DNA of 64,000 nucleotides, taken from Actinomadura sp. K4S16. GTDB taxonomy: Bacteria; Actinomycetota; Actinomycetes; Streptosporangiales; Streptosporangiaceae. The notes under the pieces are model-generated. The model had not been told where the DNA came from. It saw only the letters and a list, made by a program, of their open reading frames with translations, and ran no database searches. This document shows, piece by piece, positions 41,089 to 50,030 of the stretch. The translations under genes were made by a program, and so were the position numbers. Every line of letters begins with the position of its first letter. The first letter of the stretch is position 1. Location: the NCBI RefSeq assembly GCF_008327685.1, contig NZ_BDDE01000017.1:310001-374000 (forward strand). The letters run 5' to 3'.

Positions 41089-43449
41089 TCACCCCCCGGG
41101 CCCCGTGCCGGTCTCCCGCCCTCGGTCGTGGACCCATCCGGCGATCTGGACCCGGGAGTTGAAGCCGAGCTTGTTCATGATGTGCTCGATGTGGCCCTCC
41201 ACGGTGCGCTGGGAGATCACCAGGGTGGCGGCGATCCCCTTGTTGCTCTCCCCCTCCGCCACCAGCCGCGCGATCTGCGTTTCCCGGGGCGTCAGCGGGG
41301 ACGGTTCCTCGACGTCTTCCTCCCCCGCGCCCGCGGGCGCCGCCTCGTTCAGCGCGTAGGCGAGCCCGTCCTCGCCGGGAAGGCCCGCGCCGCGCTCGAA
41401 CTCCGTACGGAACGCCTGCTCGCCGAGCGCCCGGCGCGTGTCGTCCACGCACGCGTCGTGGTACCGGACGAGGTGCCCGTACCCGGACAGGACCGCACCG
41501 ACCGCCTTCCATACGGACTGGGCGATTCCCAGCAGCCGGGCCGCCCGCGCGTGCTGCTCCTCGGTGGCGGCGACCCAGGCCAGCACCTCCAGATTGACCC
41601 CGAGGCCGAGAGGATCGTCGAGCGAGCGGTTGAAGCGCAGGCTCTCCTGCTCCATCGCCGTGGCGCGGGCGGCGTCGCCCTGCCGCCACACCTCCACGCC
41701 CAGGGCCATCAGCGCGTACGCCCTGTGCCAGCCCTCCCCGTGGGCCTCGCACACCGCGATCCCCTGCTCGCCGATGGACACGGCGAGTGCCGAGTCGCCC
41801 AGGAAGGAGTGCGCGAGGGAGAGCCGGATCAGCGCCAGCGCCTGGCCCACCGGGTCCCCGGCGGCGATGTGGCGTTCCACCGCCTCCTCGTAGAGACCGA
41901 TCGCGGCGTCGGCGTCCTGCCGGAACATGGCGATCATCCCGGAGTACAGGGCCACGTACCCCAGGACCTCGCCGCACCCGAGCCGCTCCCCGATGGCCCG
42001 GCTCTCCGCCAGCATCGCGGCGGCGCCGTCCAGGTCGCCCTGGATGATCGCCAGCCAGCCGTTGGACCACAGCGCCCTGGCGCGGGCCTCGTCGGCTCCG
42101 GTGTCCAGGGCCAGCGCCCGGTCCATCCAGCGGCGCCCCTCGGCCAGGTAGAAACTGGTGATCCAGTGGTAGAGCAGGTCGGCGCCCATCCTCAGGGCGG
42201 CCCCGACCTCGCCCGGGGCGGACAGGCAGTAGTCCAGCGCGGTGCGCAGGTTGGCGTGCTCGACCTGGAGCCTGTCGAGCCAGGCGATCTGGTCGGGCCC
42301 GAACAGCCGGACGCGCGCCTCGGCCGCCAGCCTCCCGTAGTAGTCGCGGTGCCGGCGCCGGAACCGCGCCGTCTGCCCGGCTTCGGCGAGCCGCTCCCGG
42401 CCGTACTGCCGGATGCTCTCCAGCAGCCGGTACCGGACGACGCCGTCATGGTCCTCACGGCTCAGGATCGACTTCTCCACCAGGGCCGCGATCAGGTCGA
42501 CGACGTCCGCGCGGAGGATCCCGTCGCCCGAGCACACGTCCTCGGCCGCCTCCAGATCGCAGCCGCCGGCGAAGACCGACATCCTGCCCCACAGCACGCG
42601 TTCCGGCTCCGTGCACAGCAGGTGGCTCCAGTCGATCAGCGCGCGCAGCGTCTGGTGCCGCGGCAGCACCGCCCGCGATCCCCCGGTGAGCAGCCGGAAG
42701 CGGTCGTCGAGCCGGTCCAGCAACTGGTCCACCGACAGCACCCGGAGCCGCACCGCCGCCAGCTCGATGGCGAGCGGGAGCCCGTCCAGCCGCCGGCAGA
42801 CCCGTTCCACCGCCGCCCGGTTGGCGTCGGTGACGGCGAAGTCGGGGACCACCGACCGGGCGCGGTCGGCGAACAGGTGCACCGCCTCCGACATCGGCTG
42901 CGGCCGGGCCGTCCCGCGCGGGTCGAGGCTGTTCAGCGACAGGGGCGGCACCGAGAGCGTCTGCTCGCCGGCGATCCCCAGGACGTGCCGGCTCGTGGCC
43001 AGGATCCGCAGATGCGAGGCCGAGCGCAGCAGCCTCTCGGCGAGCACCGCGCACTCGTCGTGGAGGTGCTCGCAGTTGTCCAGGACGACCAGCATGTGCT
43101 TGTCGCACAGGTGCTCGACCAGCACGTCCGCCGAGGGGCGATGGGAGTGGTCCCGGATCTCCAACGCCTCCATGACCGTCGCGGCCAGCAGCTCCGGCTT
43201 CTCCACCTCGGCGAGTTCGACCACCCACACGCCGTCCGGGAACGCCCGCCGCACGACCGTCGCCAGCCGCGTGGCCAGCCGCGTCTTGCCGACTCCTCCG
43301 ACGCCCGTCAGGGTCACCATCCGCGATTCCGACAGCATGCGCCTGAGCTCGGCCAGTTCGTTCCGCCGCCCCACGAAGCTCGTCGTGTCCGCGGGCAGCC
43401 GCGACAGCCGATGCTCGCTCGCCGCGTTCGATACCGCTGAAGCCATCAC
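41089..43449 (-). CDS. LuxR-family regulator with NB-ARC ATPase and TPRs
   Basis: 786 residues from GTG 43449 (ATG 43446 directly follows). N-terminal NB-ARC: SFVGRRNELAELRRMLSESR, VTLTGVGGVGKTRLATRL (Walker A), MLVVLDNCEHLHDECAVLAE (Walker B), RILATSRHVLGIAGEQTLSV and CRRLDGLPLAIELAAVRLRV. TPR helices fill the middle. The C-terminal HTH reads LTPRETQIARLVAEGESNKG, ISQRTVEGHIEHIMNKLGFN, a typical LuxR/GerE domain. Members integrate ATP state and a ligand to drive transcription, often of secondary metabolism. It is first in the operon with the HTH-less paralogue; overall similarity between the two is high, pointing to tandem duplication. Confidence 0.85.
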   Translation of the reverse strand: MMASAVSNAASEHRLSRLPADTTSFVGRRNELAELRRMLSESRMVTLTGVGGVGKTRLATRLATVVRRAFPDGVWVVELAEVEKPELLAATVMEALEIRDHSHRPSADVLVEHLCDKHMLVVLDNCEHLHDECAVLAERLLRSASHLRILATSRHVLGIAGEQTLSVPPLSLNSLDPRGTARPQPMSEAVHLFADRARSVVPDFAVTDANRAAVERVCRRLDGLPLAIELAAVRLRVLSVDQLLDRLDDRFRLLTGGSRAVLPRHQTLRALIDWSHLLCTEPERVLWGRMSVFAGGCDLEAAEDVCSGDGILRADVVDLIAALVEKSILSREDHDGVVRYRLLESIRQYGRERLAEAGQTARFRRRHRDYYGRLAAEARVRLFGPDQIAWLDRLQVEHANLRTALDYCLSAPGEVGAALRMGADLLYHWITSFYLAEGRRWMDRALALDTGADEARARALWSNGWLAIIQGDLDGAAAMLAESRAIGERLGCGEVLGYVALYSGMIAMFRQDADAAIGLYEEAVERHIAAGDPVGQALALIRLSLAHSFLGDSALAVSIGEQGIAVCEAHGEGWHRAYALMALGVEVWRQGDAARATAMEQESLRFNRSLDDPLGLGVNLEVLAWVAATEEQHARAARLLGIAQSVWKAVGAVLSGYGHLVRYHDACVDDTRRALGEQAFRTEFERGAGLPGEDGLAYALNEAAPAGAGEEDVEEPSPLTPRETQIARLVAEGESNKGIAATLVISQRTVEGHIEHIMNKLGFNSRVQIAGWVHDRGRETGTGPGG

Positions 43450-43668
43450 CGCCCCGCACAGTGCGTCCGCACCGTGTCACACCCGATCGGCTCCCACCCT
43501 AACCACCTGATTCGCCGACATTCAGCAATGAACTGGTCAAAACGCAGCGGCCTCACGAGATAGCAGGACAAACAACTCAAACAGCTATCGACCGTCCCTT
43601 CGTCATCGAGCGGCCAGAGCGGGGGCCGGGACGGGCCCGGGCGCGCCCCTGGGGCGGTTCGGAGGCCC

Positions 43669-43687
43669 TAAACTGACGGTATGCCAG
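43669..43687. promoter_or_regulatory. Leaderless promoter and operator of the tetR gene (site 1)
   Basis: TAAACT (43669-43674) is a -10 box six bases before ATG 43681, so the transcript should be leaderless. The dyad CTGAC-GGTAT-GCCAG (43673-43687) overlaps the -10, the start site and the start codon. The same sequence, one base different, precedes the CoA-ligase gene. It is the autorepression site of the TetR protein. Confidence 0.7.
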
Positions 43688-44328
43688 AAACCGTGCTGAC
43701 CTCAGACGGCAGAGTCGCGGGCCGGCGTGCCAAGGCGACCCGGCAGCGGCTGCTGGAGCGCCTGACGGAGATGCTCGCCACCTCCCCCTACCGGGACATC
43801 ACGGTGATCGACGTGGCCCGGCGGGCCGGGACGTCCCCCGCCACCTTCTACCAGTACTTCGCCGACATCGAGGCCGCCGTCCTCACCATCGCGGCCGACA
43901 TGGCCGAGGCGGGCAAGCGGCTGCGCCCGCTCGTCGAGGACCAGCCCTGGACCGGGAAGTCCGGCTACGAGACGGCGCAGATGCTGGTCGACGGCTTCCT
44001 GGACTTCTGGCGCGACAACGAGGCGGTCCTGCGGGTGGTGGACCTCGCCACGATCGAGGGCGACGAGCGCTTCCACGCGCTGCGCGTCCGCATGCTCAAC
44101 AACGTGATGACCGCGCTCGCCGCCGTGATCGCCGACGCGCAGCGGCGCGGGCGGGTGGCCGAGAACGTCAACCCCGAGGCGCTGGCCGGGGCGCTCGTCG
44201 GGATGCTGGCGCACAACGCCGCCCACCAGCAGGGCTACGAGTCCTGGGAGATCAGCGTCGCCGACCTGCGGGAGAGCATGGCCCAACTCGTCTTCTGGGC
44301 CGTGTCGGGCAGGCGCCCGCCCAAGTAG
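43681..44328 (+). CDS. TetR-family repressor of the acyl-CoA/ABC regulon
   Basis: 215 residues. The N-terminal HTH reads TRQRLLERLTEMLATSPYRD, ITVIDVARRAGTSPATFYQY, a standard TetR recognition helix ending in FYQYF. The C-terminal part is an all-helical ligand domain (WRDNEAVLRVVDLATIEGDE). Dyads matching its own promoter lie before the CoA-ligase, amidohydrolase, ABC and CoA-transferase genes, so it probably controls the whole 43.7-52.3 kb block. The inducer is likely an acyl-CoA made by the pathway, as in KstR- or FadR-like TetR proteins; this is inference. Confidence 0.9.
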   Translation: MPETVLTSDGRVAGRRAKATRQRLLERLTEMLATSPYRDITVIDVARRAGTSPATFYQYFADIEAAVLTIAADMAEAGKRLRPLVEDQPWTGKSGYETAQMLVDGFLDFWRDNEAVLRVVDLATIEGDERFHALRVRMLNNVMTALAAVIADAQRRGRVAENVNPEALAGALVGMLAHNAAHQQGYESWEISVADLRESMAQLVFWAVSGRRPPK

Positions 44329-44403
44329 CCGGCCTCTGGGGGACGGTCCCGGACGCGCACGTGATCCGGCATGGCCGAGTACGGCCCTCTGTCACGAGGA
44401 TGA

Positions 44404-44422
44404 ATCTGACGCCCCATCAGAT
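44404..44422. promoter_or_regulatory. TetR-type operator (site 2a) upstream of the CoA-ligase gene
   Basis: ATCTGAC-GCCCC-ATCAGAT, one mismatch from a perfect dyad with a five-base centre. It lies about 40 bp upstream of site 2b, so two repressor dimers may bind in front of this gene. Confidence 0.7.
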
Positions 44423-44439
44423 AGATGTCTCTTCGAGGT

Positions 44440-44458
44440 TAAACTGACGGTATGTCAG
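44440..44458. promoter_or_regulatory. Leaderless promoter and operator (site 2b) of the CoA-ligase gene
   Basis: TAAACT (44440-44445) six bases before ATG 44452, overlapped by the perfect dyad CTGAC-GGTAT-GTCAG (44444-44458). The 19-base promoter/operator/start module is the same as that of the tetR gene except for one base. Confidence 0.75.
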
Positions 44459-46581
44459 ATCACAGCCCTTCTCGGGCCGAGGACATCGAGCGGGACGCGA
44501 GCGGCCGGGTCCTGGCGCTCCGCGACGAGGATCTCGGCGTGTTCTTCAGGCCGCGCACGCTCGCGGTCGTCGGCGCCTCCGACACGCCGGGGCGGCCGAA
44601 CACCGCCGTCTACCGCAGGCTGCGCGCCTGGGCCGAGCGCGTCGGAGCCCGCGTCCATCCGGTCAACCCCGGCCGCGACCGGGTGGACGGCGAGCCCTGC
44701 CACCGGTCGGTGGCCGACGTGCCCGAGCCGATCGACGTCGCCGCCGTCCTCGTCGGCGATCCGTCGGGGGTGCTCGACGAGCTCGCGGCCGTCCGCGCCC
44801 GCTTCGCCGTGGTATTCGCGTCCGGCTTCGCCGAGCTGGGCGACGATGGCAGGAACGCCCAGGAGCGGATGGGACGGCTCGCGCTGGACGGGCCCCGGGT
44901 GCTGGGCCCGAACACCAACCTCAACGCGTTCGAGGAGTTCCGCGACGACCTCGACGGTCCGGCGATCGCGCTCATCTCGCAGAGCGGCCACCAGGGGCGT
45001 CCCATCTTCCAGGCGCAGGAGCTCGGCGTCCGGGTGTCGCACTGGGCGCCGACCGGGAACGAGGCCGACCTGGAGTTCGCCGACTTCCTCCGGCACTTCG
45101 CCGACCTGCCGGAGGTCGGCGCGGTGGCCGGGTACGTCGAGGGGTTCAAGGACGGCCGCACCCTGATGCTCGCCGCCGACCACGCGGCCCGGCGCGGCGT
45201 GCCGGTCGTCGTGGTGAAGGTCGGGCGGACCCGGGACGGCGCCTCGATGGCCGCCTCGCACACCGGCAAGCTCACCGGGTCCGACGCGGTCGCCTCCGCC
45301 GTGCTCGGGCAGTTCGGCGTGACCCGGGTCGACGGGCTCGACGAGCTGCTGGACACCTCCGCGCTGCTGGCCCGCGCGAAGCCGCCGGTGAGCGGCGGGG
45401 TGTGCGTCTACGCCATCTCGGGCGGCACCGGCGCGCACATGGCCGACCTGTGCTCGGCGGCGGGGCTCGATCTGCCCGAGCTGTCGGCCGCGACGCAGAA
45501 GGCGCTGCACCAGTGGATCCCCGACTACCTGCGGGTCTCCAACCCGGTCGACAACGGCGGCCATCCGGTCGGCGACTGGCGCGGCCGCCGCATCCTGGAG
45601 ACGATCGTGGCCGATCCGGCGGTCGGCGTGCTGATCTGCCCGATCACCGGGGCGTTCCCGCCGATGAGCGACGTCCTGGCCCGGGACCTCGCGGAGATCG
45701 CCGAGCGGACCGACAAGCCGATCTGCGTGGTCTGGGGCTCACCGGCCGGAACCGAGCCGGCGTACCGGGACATCCTGCTCGGTTCGCGGCGGCTCGCGGT
45801 GTTCCGCACCTTCGCCAACTGCGTCGGGGCGGTGCGCGCCTATCTCGACTTCCACGAGTTCCAGGCCCGGTACCGGTCCCCGTTCTCCGACCTGCCGAGG
45901 ACTCCCTCGCCGGCCGCCGCCGAGGCGCGGCGCCTGCTCACCGCCGGACCTGCCTCGGAGCACACCGCCAAGGAGCTGCTGCGCGCGTACGGGATCCGGA
46001 CGCCCCGCGAGGAGCTGGTGGGCAGCGCCGCGGCGGCCGCCCGCGCCGCGGCGTCGATCGGGTTCCCGGTCGTCCTGAAGGGGTGCGGGCCGGGCATGGC
46101 ACACAAGTCCGACCTCGGGCTGGTGCGGCTGGACCTGCGCTCGGCGGCGCAGGTGCGCGAGGCGTACCGCCGGGTCACCGCGCATGCCGGGGTCGACGCG
46201 GCGCTGGTCTGCGAGCAGGTGCGCGGCGGTGTCGAGACGGTCGTCGGCCTCGCCCAGGACGAGTTGTTCGGGCCCACGGTGATGGCCGGGCTGGGCGGGG
46301 TCTTCGTCGAGGTGCTCCAGGACGTGGCCTTCCGGGTCCCGCCGTTCGACGCCGCCGAGGCCCACCGGATGCTGGCCGGGCTGCGCGGGTTCCCGCTGCT
46401 GGACGGCGCCCGGGGCCGGCCGAGGGCGGACGTCGGCGCGCTCGTCGACGTGATCATGAAGGTGCAGCGGATGGGGCTGGAGCTGGACGGCGTCCTCACC
46501 GAGCTGGACATCAACCCCCTCGCCGTCCTGCCGAGCGGCGCCGTCGCACTGGACGCGCTGGCCGTCACCGCGCCTGCCTGA
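44452..46581 (+). CDS. Acyl-CoA synthetase, ADP-forming (acetate--CoA ligase family)
   Basis: 709 residues. Domain 1 is a CoA-binding Rossmann fold (RPRTLAVVGASDTPGRPNTA, VHPVNPG). Domains 2 and 3 are succinyl-CoA-ligase-like (VFASGFAELG, ALISQSGHQGRPIF with the region before the catalytic His, MAASHTGKLTGSDAV). The C-terminal ATP-grasp reads LLRAYGIRTPREELV, FPVVLKGCGPGMAHKSDLGL, and ends TELDINPLAVLPSG. It converts a carboxylic acid, CoA and ATP to acyl-CoA, ADP and phosphate. Alpha and beta parts are fused, as usual in actinomycetes. It is first in the TetR regulon and probably activates the acid imported by the neighbouring ABC system. Confidence 0.85.
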   Translation: MSDHSPSRAEDIERDASGRVLALRDEDLGVFFRPRTLAVVGASDTPGRPNTAVYRRLRAWAERVGARVHPVNPGRDRVDGEPCHRSVADVPEPIDVAAVLVGDPSGVLDELAAVRARFAVVFASGFAELGDDGRNAQERMGRLALDGPRVLGPNTNLNAFEEFRDDLDGPAIALISQSGHQGRPIFQAQELGVRVSHWAPTGNEADLEFADFLRHFADLPEVGAVAGYVEGFKDGRTLMLAADHAARRGVPVVVVKVGRTRDGASMAASHTGKLTGSDAVASAVLGQFGVTRVDGLDELLDTSALLARAKPPVSGGVCVYAISGGTGAHMADLCSAAGLDLPELSAATQKALHQWIPDYLRVSNPVDNGGHPVGDWRGRRILETIVADPAVGVLICPITGAFPPMSDVLARDLAEIAERTDKPICVVWGSPAGTEPAYRDILLGSRRLAVFRTFANCVGAVRAYLDFHEFQARYRSPFSDLPRTPSPAAAEARRLLTAGPASEHTAKELLRAYGIRTPREELVGSAAAAARAAASIGFPVVLKGCGPGMAHKSDLGLVRLDLRSAAQVREAYRRVTAHAGVDAALVCEQVRGGVETVVGLAQDELFGPTVMAGLGGVFVEVLQDVAFRVPPFDAAEAHRMLAGLRGFPLLDGARGRPRADVGALVDVIMKVQRMGLELDGVLTELDINPLAVLPSGAVALDALAVTAPA

Positions 46582-46642
46582 CGACCTGTCAGTTTCACCG
46601 GTCGACCGCCTTCCGGAATCGGCGGCGCGCCGTTACCTTGTT

Positions 46643-46659
46643 TCTGACGGTCCATCAGA
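46643..46659. promoter_or_regulatory. TetR-type operator (site 3) upstream of the amidohydrolase gene
   Basis: TCTGAC-GGTCC-ATCAGA, five of six arm bases paired, 20 bp before ATG 46679. Same arms and spacing as the other sites. Confidence 0.7.
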
Positions 46660-46678
46660 TTCAGTTCGGATGTGAGAC

Positions 46679-47884
46679 ATGAGCCTGTCCTTCGGCGAGC
46701 TACCCAAGATCATCAGCGTGGACGACCATGTCGTCGAGCCGCCGCACGTCTGGCGGAACTGGCTGCCCGCGGGGCTCCGCGACCGCGGCCCCCGGGTCGA
46801 GCGCCGGGGCGTCGGCGCGATGGAGCACCTCGGCGGCGGCACCTACCGCCAGACCTTCGACGACGACGGCCCGCAGGCCGACTGCTGGATCTACGAGGAC
46901 CTCGTCTACGTCCACAAGCGCCATGTCGCCGCCGTGGGGTTCGACCGCGACGACATGACGATGTCCCCCATCACCTACGACGAGATGCGGCCGGGCTGCT
47001 GGGACCCCAAGGCCCGGGTCGCCGACATGGAGCTCAACCATGTCGAGGCGTCCTTGTGCTTCCCGACCTTCCCCCGGTTCTGCGGCCAGACCTTCACGGA
47101 GGCCAAGGACCGCGAGCTCGGTCTGGCCTGCGTGCGGGCCTACAACGACTGGATGGTCGAGGAGTGGTGCGGCGACTCGGGCGGGCGGCTGATCCCGCTG
47201 TGCCTGATCCCGCTCTGGGACGCCGAGCTGGCGGCGCGGGAGGTGCGCCGGAACGCCGCGCGGGGCGTGCGCGCGGTCTGCTTCAGCGAGATCCCGCCGC
47301 ACCTCGGGCTGCCGAGCGTCCACTCCGGCGCGTGGGACCCGTTCTTCGCCGCCTGCCAGGAGACCGGCACGGTCGTGAACATGCACATCGGGTCGTCGTC
47401 CAAGATGCCTGCCACCTCCGCCGACGCGCCGCCCGCGGTCTCCGCCGCGCTCTCGTTCAACAACGCGATGGCCTCGCTGTGCGACTTCCTGTTCTCCGGG
47501 GTCCTGGTCCGCTTCCCGCAACTGGAGGTGGCCTACTCCGAAGGGCAGATCGGCTGGCTGCCCTACGTCCTGGAGCGGGTGGACGACGTGTGGGAGGAGC
47601 ACCGCGCCTGGGGCGGCGTGCGGGACACCATCCCCGAGCCGCCGTCGGTCTACTTCCACCGCCAGGTGTACGGCTGCTTCTTCCGCGACGTGCACGGGCT
47701 GGAGTCGCTCCACCGGATCGGCGCCGACCGGGTGACCTTCGAGACCGACTACCCGCACACCGACTCGACCTGGCCGCACACCAGGAAGGTGGCCGAGGAG
47801 ATGTTCCAGGGCCTGGACGCCGAGACCGTCTACAAGATCACCCGCGGCAACGCGATCCGGATGCTGAAGCTCGACCTGGTCTGA
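46679..47884 (+). CDS. Amidohydrolase_2-family metal-dependent hydrolase or decarboxylase
   Basis: 401 residues. ISVDDHVVEPPHVWRNWLPA at the N-terminus is the D-x-H-like start of this family. GVRAVCFSEIPPHLGLPSVH, VVNMHIGSSSKMP and RVTFETDYPHTDSTWPHT carry the later metal and acid residues (His, Asp of the TDYPH motif). It is a TIM-barrel enzyme without signal peptide. Family members hydrolyse C-N or C-C bonds or decarboxylate aromatic acids such as resorcylates. Within this CoA-ester regulon either reaction is possible. It has its own TetR-type operator and ends before a strong bidirectional terminator. Confidence 0.8.
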   Translation: MSLSFGELPKIISVDDHVVEPPHVWRNWLPAGLRDRGPRVERRGVGAMEHLGGGTYRQTFDDDGPQADCWIYEDLVYVHKRHVAAVGFDRDDMTMSPITYDEMRPGCWDPKARVADMELNHVEASLCFPTFPRFCGQTFTEAKDRELGLACVRAYNDWMVEEWCGDSGGRLIPLCLIPLWDAELAAREVRRNAARGVRAVCFSEIPPHLGLPSVHSGAWDPFFAACQETGTVVNMHIGSSSKMPATSADAPPAVSAALSFNNAMASLCDFLFSGVLVRFPQLEVAYSEGQIGWLPYVLERVDDVWEEHRAWGGVRDTIPEPPSVYFHRQVYGCFFRDVHGLESLHRIGADRVTFETDYPHTDSTWPHTRKVAEEMFQGLDAETVYKITRGNAIRMLKLDLV

Positions 47885-47930
47885 GCGGGCCCCGCCGGCA
47901 CCACGACGCCCGCGACGCCCGGAACGCCGT

Positions 47931-47965
47931 ACGGCCCCGGAACCGTCTCCCGGTTCCGGGGCCGT
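47931..47965. terminator. Strong bidirectional terminator hairpin
   Basis: A perfect 14-bp stem (47931-47944 with 47952-47965) closes a seven-base loop GTCTCCC. It sits between the convergent amidohydrolase and ABC-transporter genes and can stop transcription from both. There is no T-run, as is common in high-G+C genomes. Confidence 0.75.
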
Positions 47966-47996
47966 GCCATGCCGTATGTCGTGCCGGAGTGCGAGG

Positions 47997-49127
47997 TCAG
48001 GGCTTGTGGCCCACGGCCTCCGCGTAGAAGGTGCGGTCGACGGCCTCCGACTCGGGCACCGTCCTGCCCAGGGCGCCGCCCTCGACGTAGGCCTTCTGCA
48101 ACCGGTCGGTGGTGCCCTTGCGGATCTCCCAGTCCCAGATCGGGGGCGGGACGGCGGTGAGGCTCTCCGGCTTGAGGTTGAGGCTCGACGCGAGCTCCTC
48201 GACGAACGCGGCGCTCTTCTTGTAGTCCCCGACGAAGTACGTGTTCACGATCCGGATCAGGGCGCGGACGAACGCCACGCCCGCGTCCGGGTTCTCACGC
48301 AGCATCCCCGGCCCGTAGATGAGGCCGCCGAGCGGTTCGCCGAGGGGCTGGCCGCCGAGGAACTGGATCCCGGGCTTGCCGTCCACCTGCTTCCAGACCG
48401 GGTCGACCATCCACGCCGCGTCCACACCCCCGTTCTCCAGCGCGGTCACCGTGTCGGCGGGCCCGGTCAGGCTGGTGAAGCGGACCTTCTTGAGGCTGGT
48501 GCCGTGCCGGCCGAGCACCTGGCTCATCGGGTAGGTGATCACGCTGCCCTTGCCGATGAGCGAGCCGATCTGCGCGTTGTCGAGCCTGGCGGCCTCGGGC
48601 GCGGTCCCGTTCGGGACGCGGGCCCAGAGCCCGGACTTGGACTTCGGGTTGGACGAGTAGTTGCCGAGCACCCAGCGCAGCTCGAACTTCTGCTGGAGGC
48701 CGTTGAAGAACGCCGCCTCGGGCGCGGACCACATCGCGTCGAGGTCCCCCTTGGCCAGCAGCGGGATCGAGTCGGCGACCGGGAGCTGTTTGAACTCCAC
48801 CTCCAGGTTCTCCTTGGCGAACTCGCCCTTGGCGATGCCGAGCTTGAGCGGGGCCACGAACTCGGCCGATCCGGTGCTGGAGGACACCGTGATCTTGGTC
48901 TTCTTCGCCAGCGGCTTCGGCGCGGGCGCGCCGGCCTTGCACCGGGCCGGGGCGCGGTCGGGGGCCAGGTCGGCTGGATCGCTCCAAGCCGTCGCGCCGC
49001 AGTCCGCCACCGGGCTGATCGGACGGGCCTTGCGCGGGGAGTCGGCGCTGACGGCGCCCTCTCCGCCGCACGCGCCTGCGGCGAGCGCCGCCGCGGCGAT
49101 GATCGGAACGAACAGGGGGATTCTCAT
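47997..49127 (-). CDS. SsuA/NitT-type ABC transporter substrate-binding lipoprotein
   Basis: 376 residues; ATG 49127 follows GGAGGACAAG. The signal peptide is MRIPLFVPIIAAAALAAGAC with a lipobox-like Cys. The mature part reads KITVSSSTGSAEFVAPLKLG, LPVADSIPLLAKGDLDAMWS, VDAAWMVDPVWKQVDG, the fold of taurine, sulfonate and nitrate binding proteins. An extended Pro/Lys-rich linker follows the lipid anchor. It captures the substrate outside the membrane for the permease/ATPase encoded just upstream. The regulon context argues for an organic acid rather than nitrate. It is the last gene of the operon. Confidence 0.85.
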   Translation of the reverse strand: MRIPLFVPIIAAAALAAGACGGEGAVSADSPRKARPISPVADCGATAWSDPADLAPDRAPARCKAGAPAPKPLAKKTKITVSSSTGSAEFVAPLKLGIAKGEFAKENLEVEFKQLPVADSIPLLAKGDLDAMWSAPEAAFFNGLQQKFELRWVLGNYSSNPKSKSGLWARVPNGTAPEAARLDNAQIGSLIGKGSVITYPMSQVLGRHGTSLKKVRFTSLTGPADTVTALENGGVDAAWMVDPVWKQVDGKPGIQFLGGQPLGEPLGGLIYGPGMLRENPDAGVAFVRALIRIVNTYFVGDYKKSAAFVEELASSLNLKPESLTAVPPPIWDWEIRKGTTDRLQKAYVEGGALGRTVPESEAVDRTFYAEAVGHKP

Positions 49128-49154
49128 CTTGTCCTCCGGCATTGGAACGCCTGG

Positions 49155-50030
49155 TCAGGTACGGACGCGGTCCCGGTCACCGGGCGCCCAGGGGGTCAGC
49201 CGCCGGCCGAGGAAGCGGATGATCTCGGAGAAGACCACGCCGAGCACCGCGACGCAGACGATGCCGACGTACATCACGTCGTTCTGGAACAGCGCCCGCG
49301 AATTGAAGATCAGGTAGCCCAGCCCGTCGGTCGCCGCGACGAACTCCGAGGCCACGATGACCAGGACGGACACCCCCGCCGCGATCCGGGCCCCGACCAT
49401 GATCTGGGGCAGCGCGCCGGGCAGCAGCACGTGCCGGAACATCTGCCACCGGCCCGCCCCGAAGACCGCGCCCGCCTCGCGGTACCCCTCGGGGACGGCC
49501 AGGAACGCCGACATCGTGGAGATCCACACGAAGAAGAAGACGGTGGCGGCCACCAGCGCGAGCTGGGGCCCCTCGCCGATGCCGAACATGTTGAGGAAGA
49601 TCGGCAGCAGCGCCAGCTTCGGCACCACGTAGAGCGCGTCGAGCAGGGGCTCCAGCGCGGCCCGCACCGTCCGCGAGGTCCCCATCACCAGGCCGAGCAG
49701 CGCGCCGATGCCGGTGCCGATCAGGAAGCCGAGGACGACCCGGCGGGTCGTCACCCACACGTCCGGCCAGAGCTTGCCGTCCACGGCCAGGTCCCAGCCG
49801 TTGGCGACGATGGTCGTCGGCGCGGGGTACAGCCGCGCGTCGATCCAGCCCTGGTCCGAGGCGACCTGCCACAGCCCGATCAGGACGACGGGGACGCCGA
49901 TCGCCAGCCCGAGTTCCAGCGTGCGCCGGCGGGCCGCGGCCCCGGCCGGGGACCGCTCGGCGGCTCCCGGTTCGCGCACGATGATCCGCTCTTCGGCCGA
50001 CGCCGCCCGCAGGGTCTGCTGTCCGGTCAT
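49155..50030 (-). CDS. SsuC/TauC-type ABC transporter permease
   Basis: 291 residues; ATG 50030 overlaps the ATPase stop (ATGA). About six membrane helices: ELGLAIGVPVVLIGLWQVAS, VVLGFLIGTGIGALLGLVMG, LALVAATVFFFVWISTMSAF, ARIAAGVSVLVIVASEFVAA and VGIVCVAVLGVVFSEIIRFL. The EAA loop is GAGRWQMFRHVLLPGALPQI. It forms the channel for the imported substrate. The N-terminal 40 residues are charged and cytoplasmic. Confidence 0.9.
   Translation of the reverse strand: MTGQQTLRAASAEERIIVREPGAAERSPAGAAARRRTLELGLAIGVPVVLIGLWQVASDQGWIDARLYPAPTTIVANGWDLAVDGKLWPDVWVTTRRVVLGFLIGTGIGALLGLVMGTSRTVRAALEPLLDALYVVPKLALLPIFLNMFGIGEGPQLALVAATVFFFVWISTMSAFLAVPEGYREAGAVFGAGRWQMFRHVLLPGALPQIMVGARIAAGVSVLVIVASEFVAATDGLGYLIFNSRALFQNDVMYVGIVCVAVLGVVFSEIIRFLGRRLTPWAPGDRDRVRT

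Noticed and set aside
39127..43440. Very long open frame (1437 codons) on the plus strand
   Set aside because: It runs antisense to the two AfsR/LuxR-like genes. Its protein is Arg/Pro/Gly/Ala-rich without motifs, as expected for a shadow of high-G+C codon bias.
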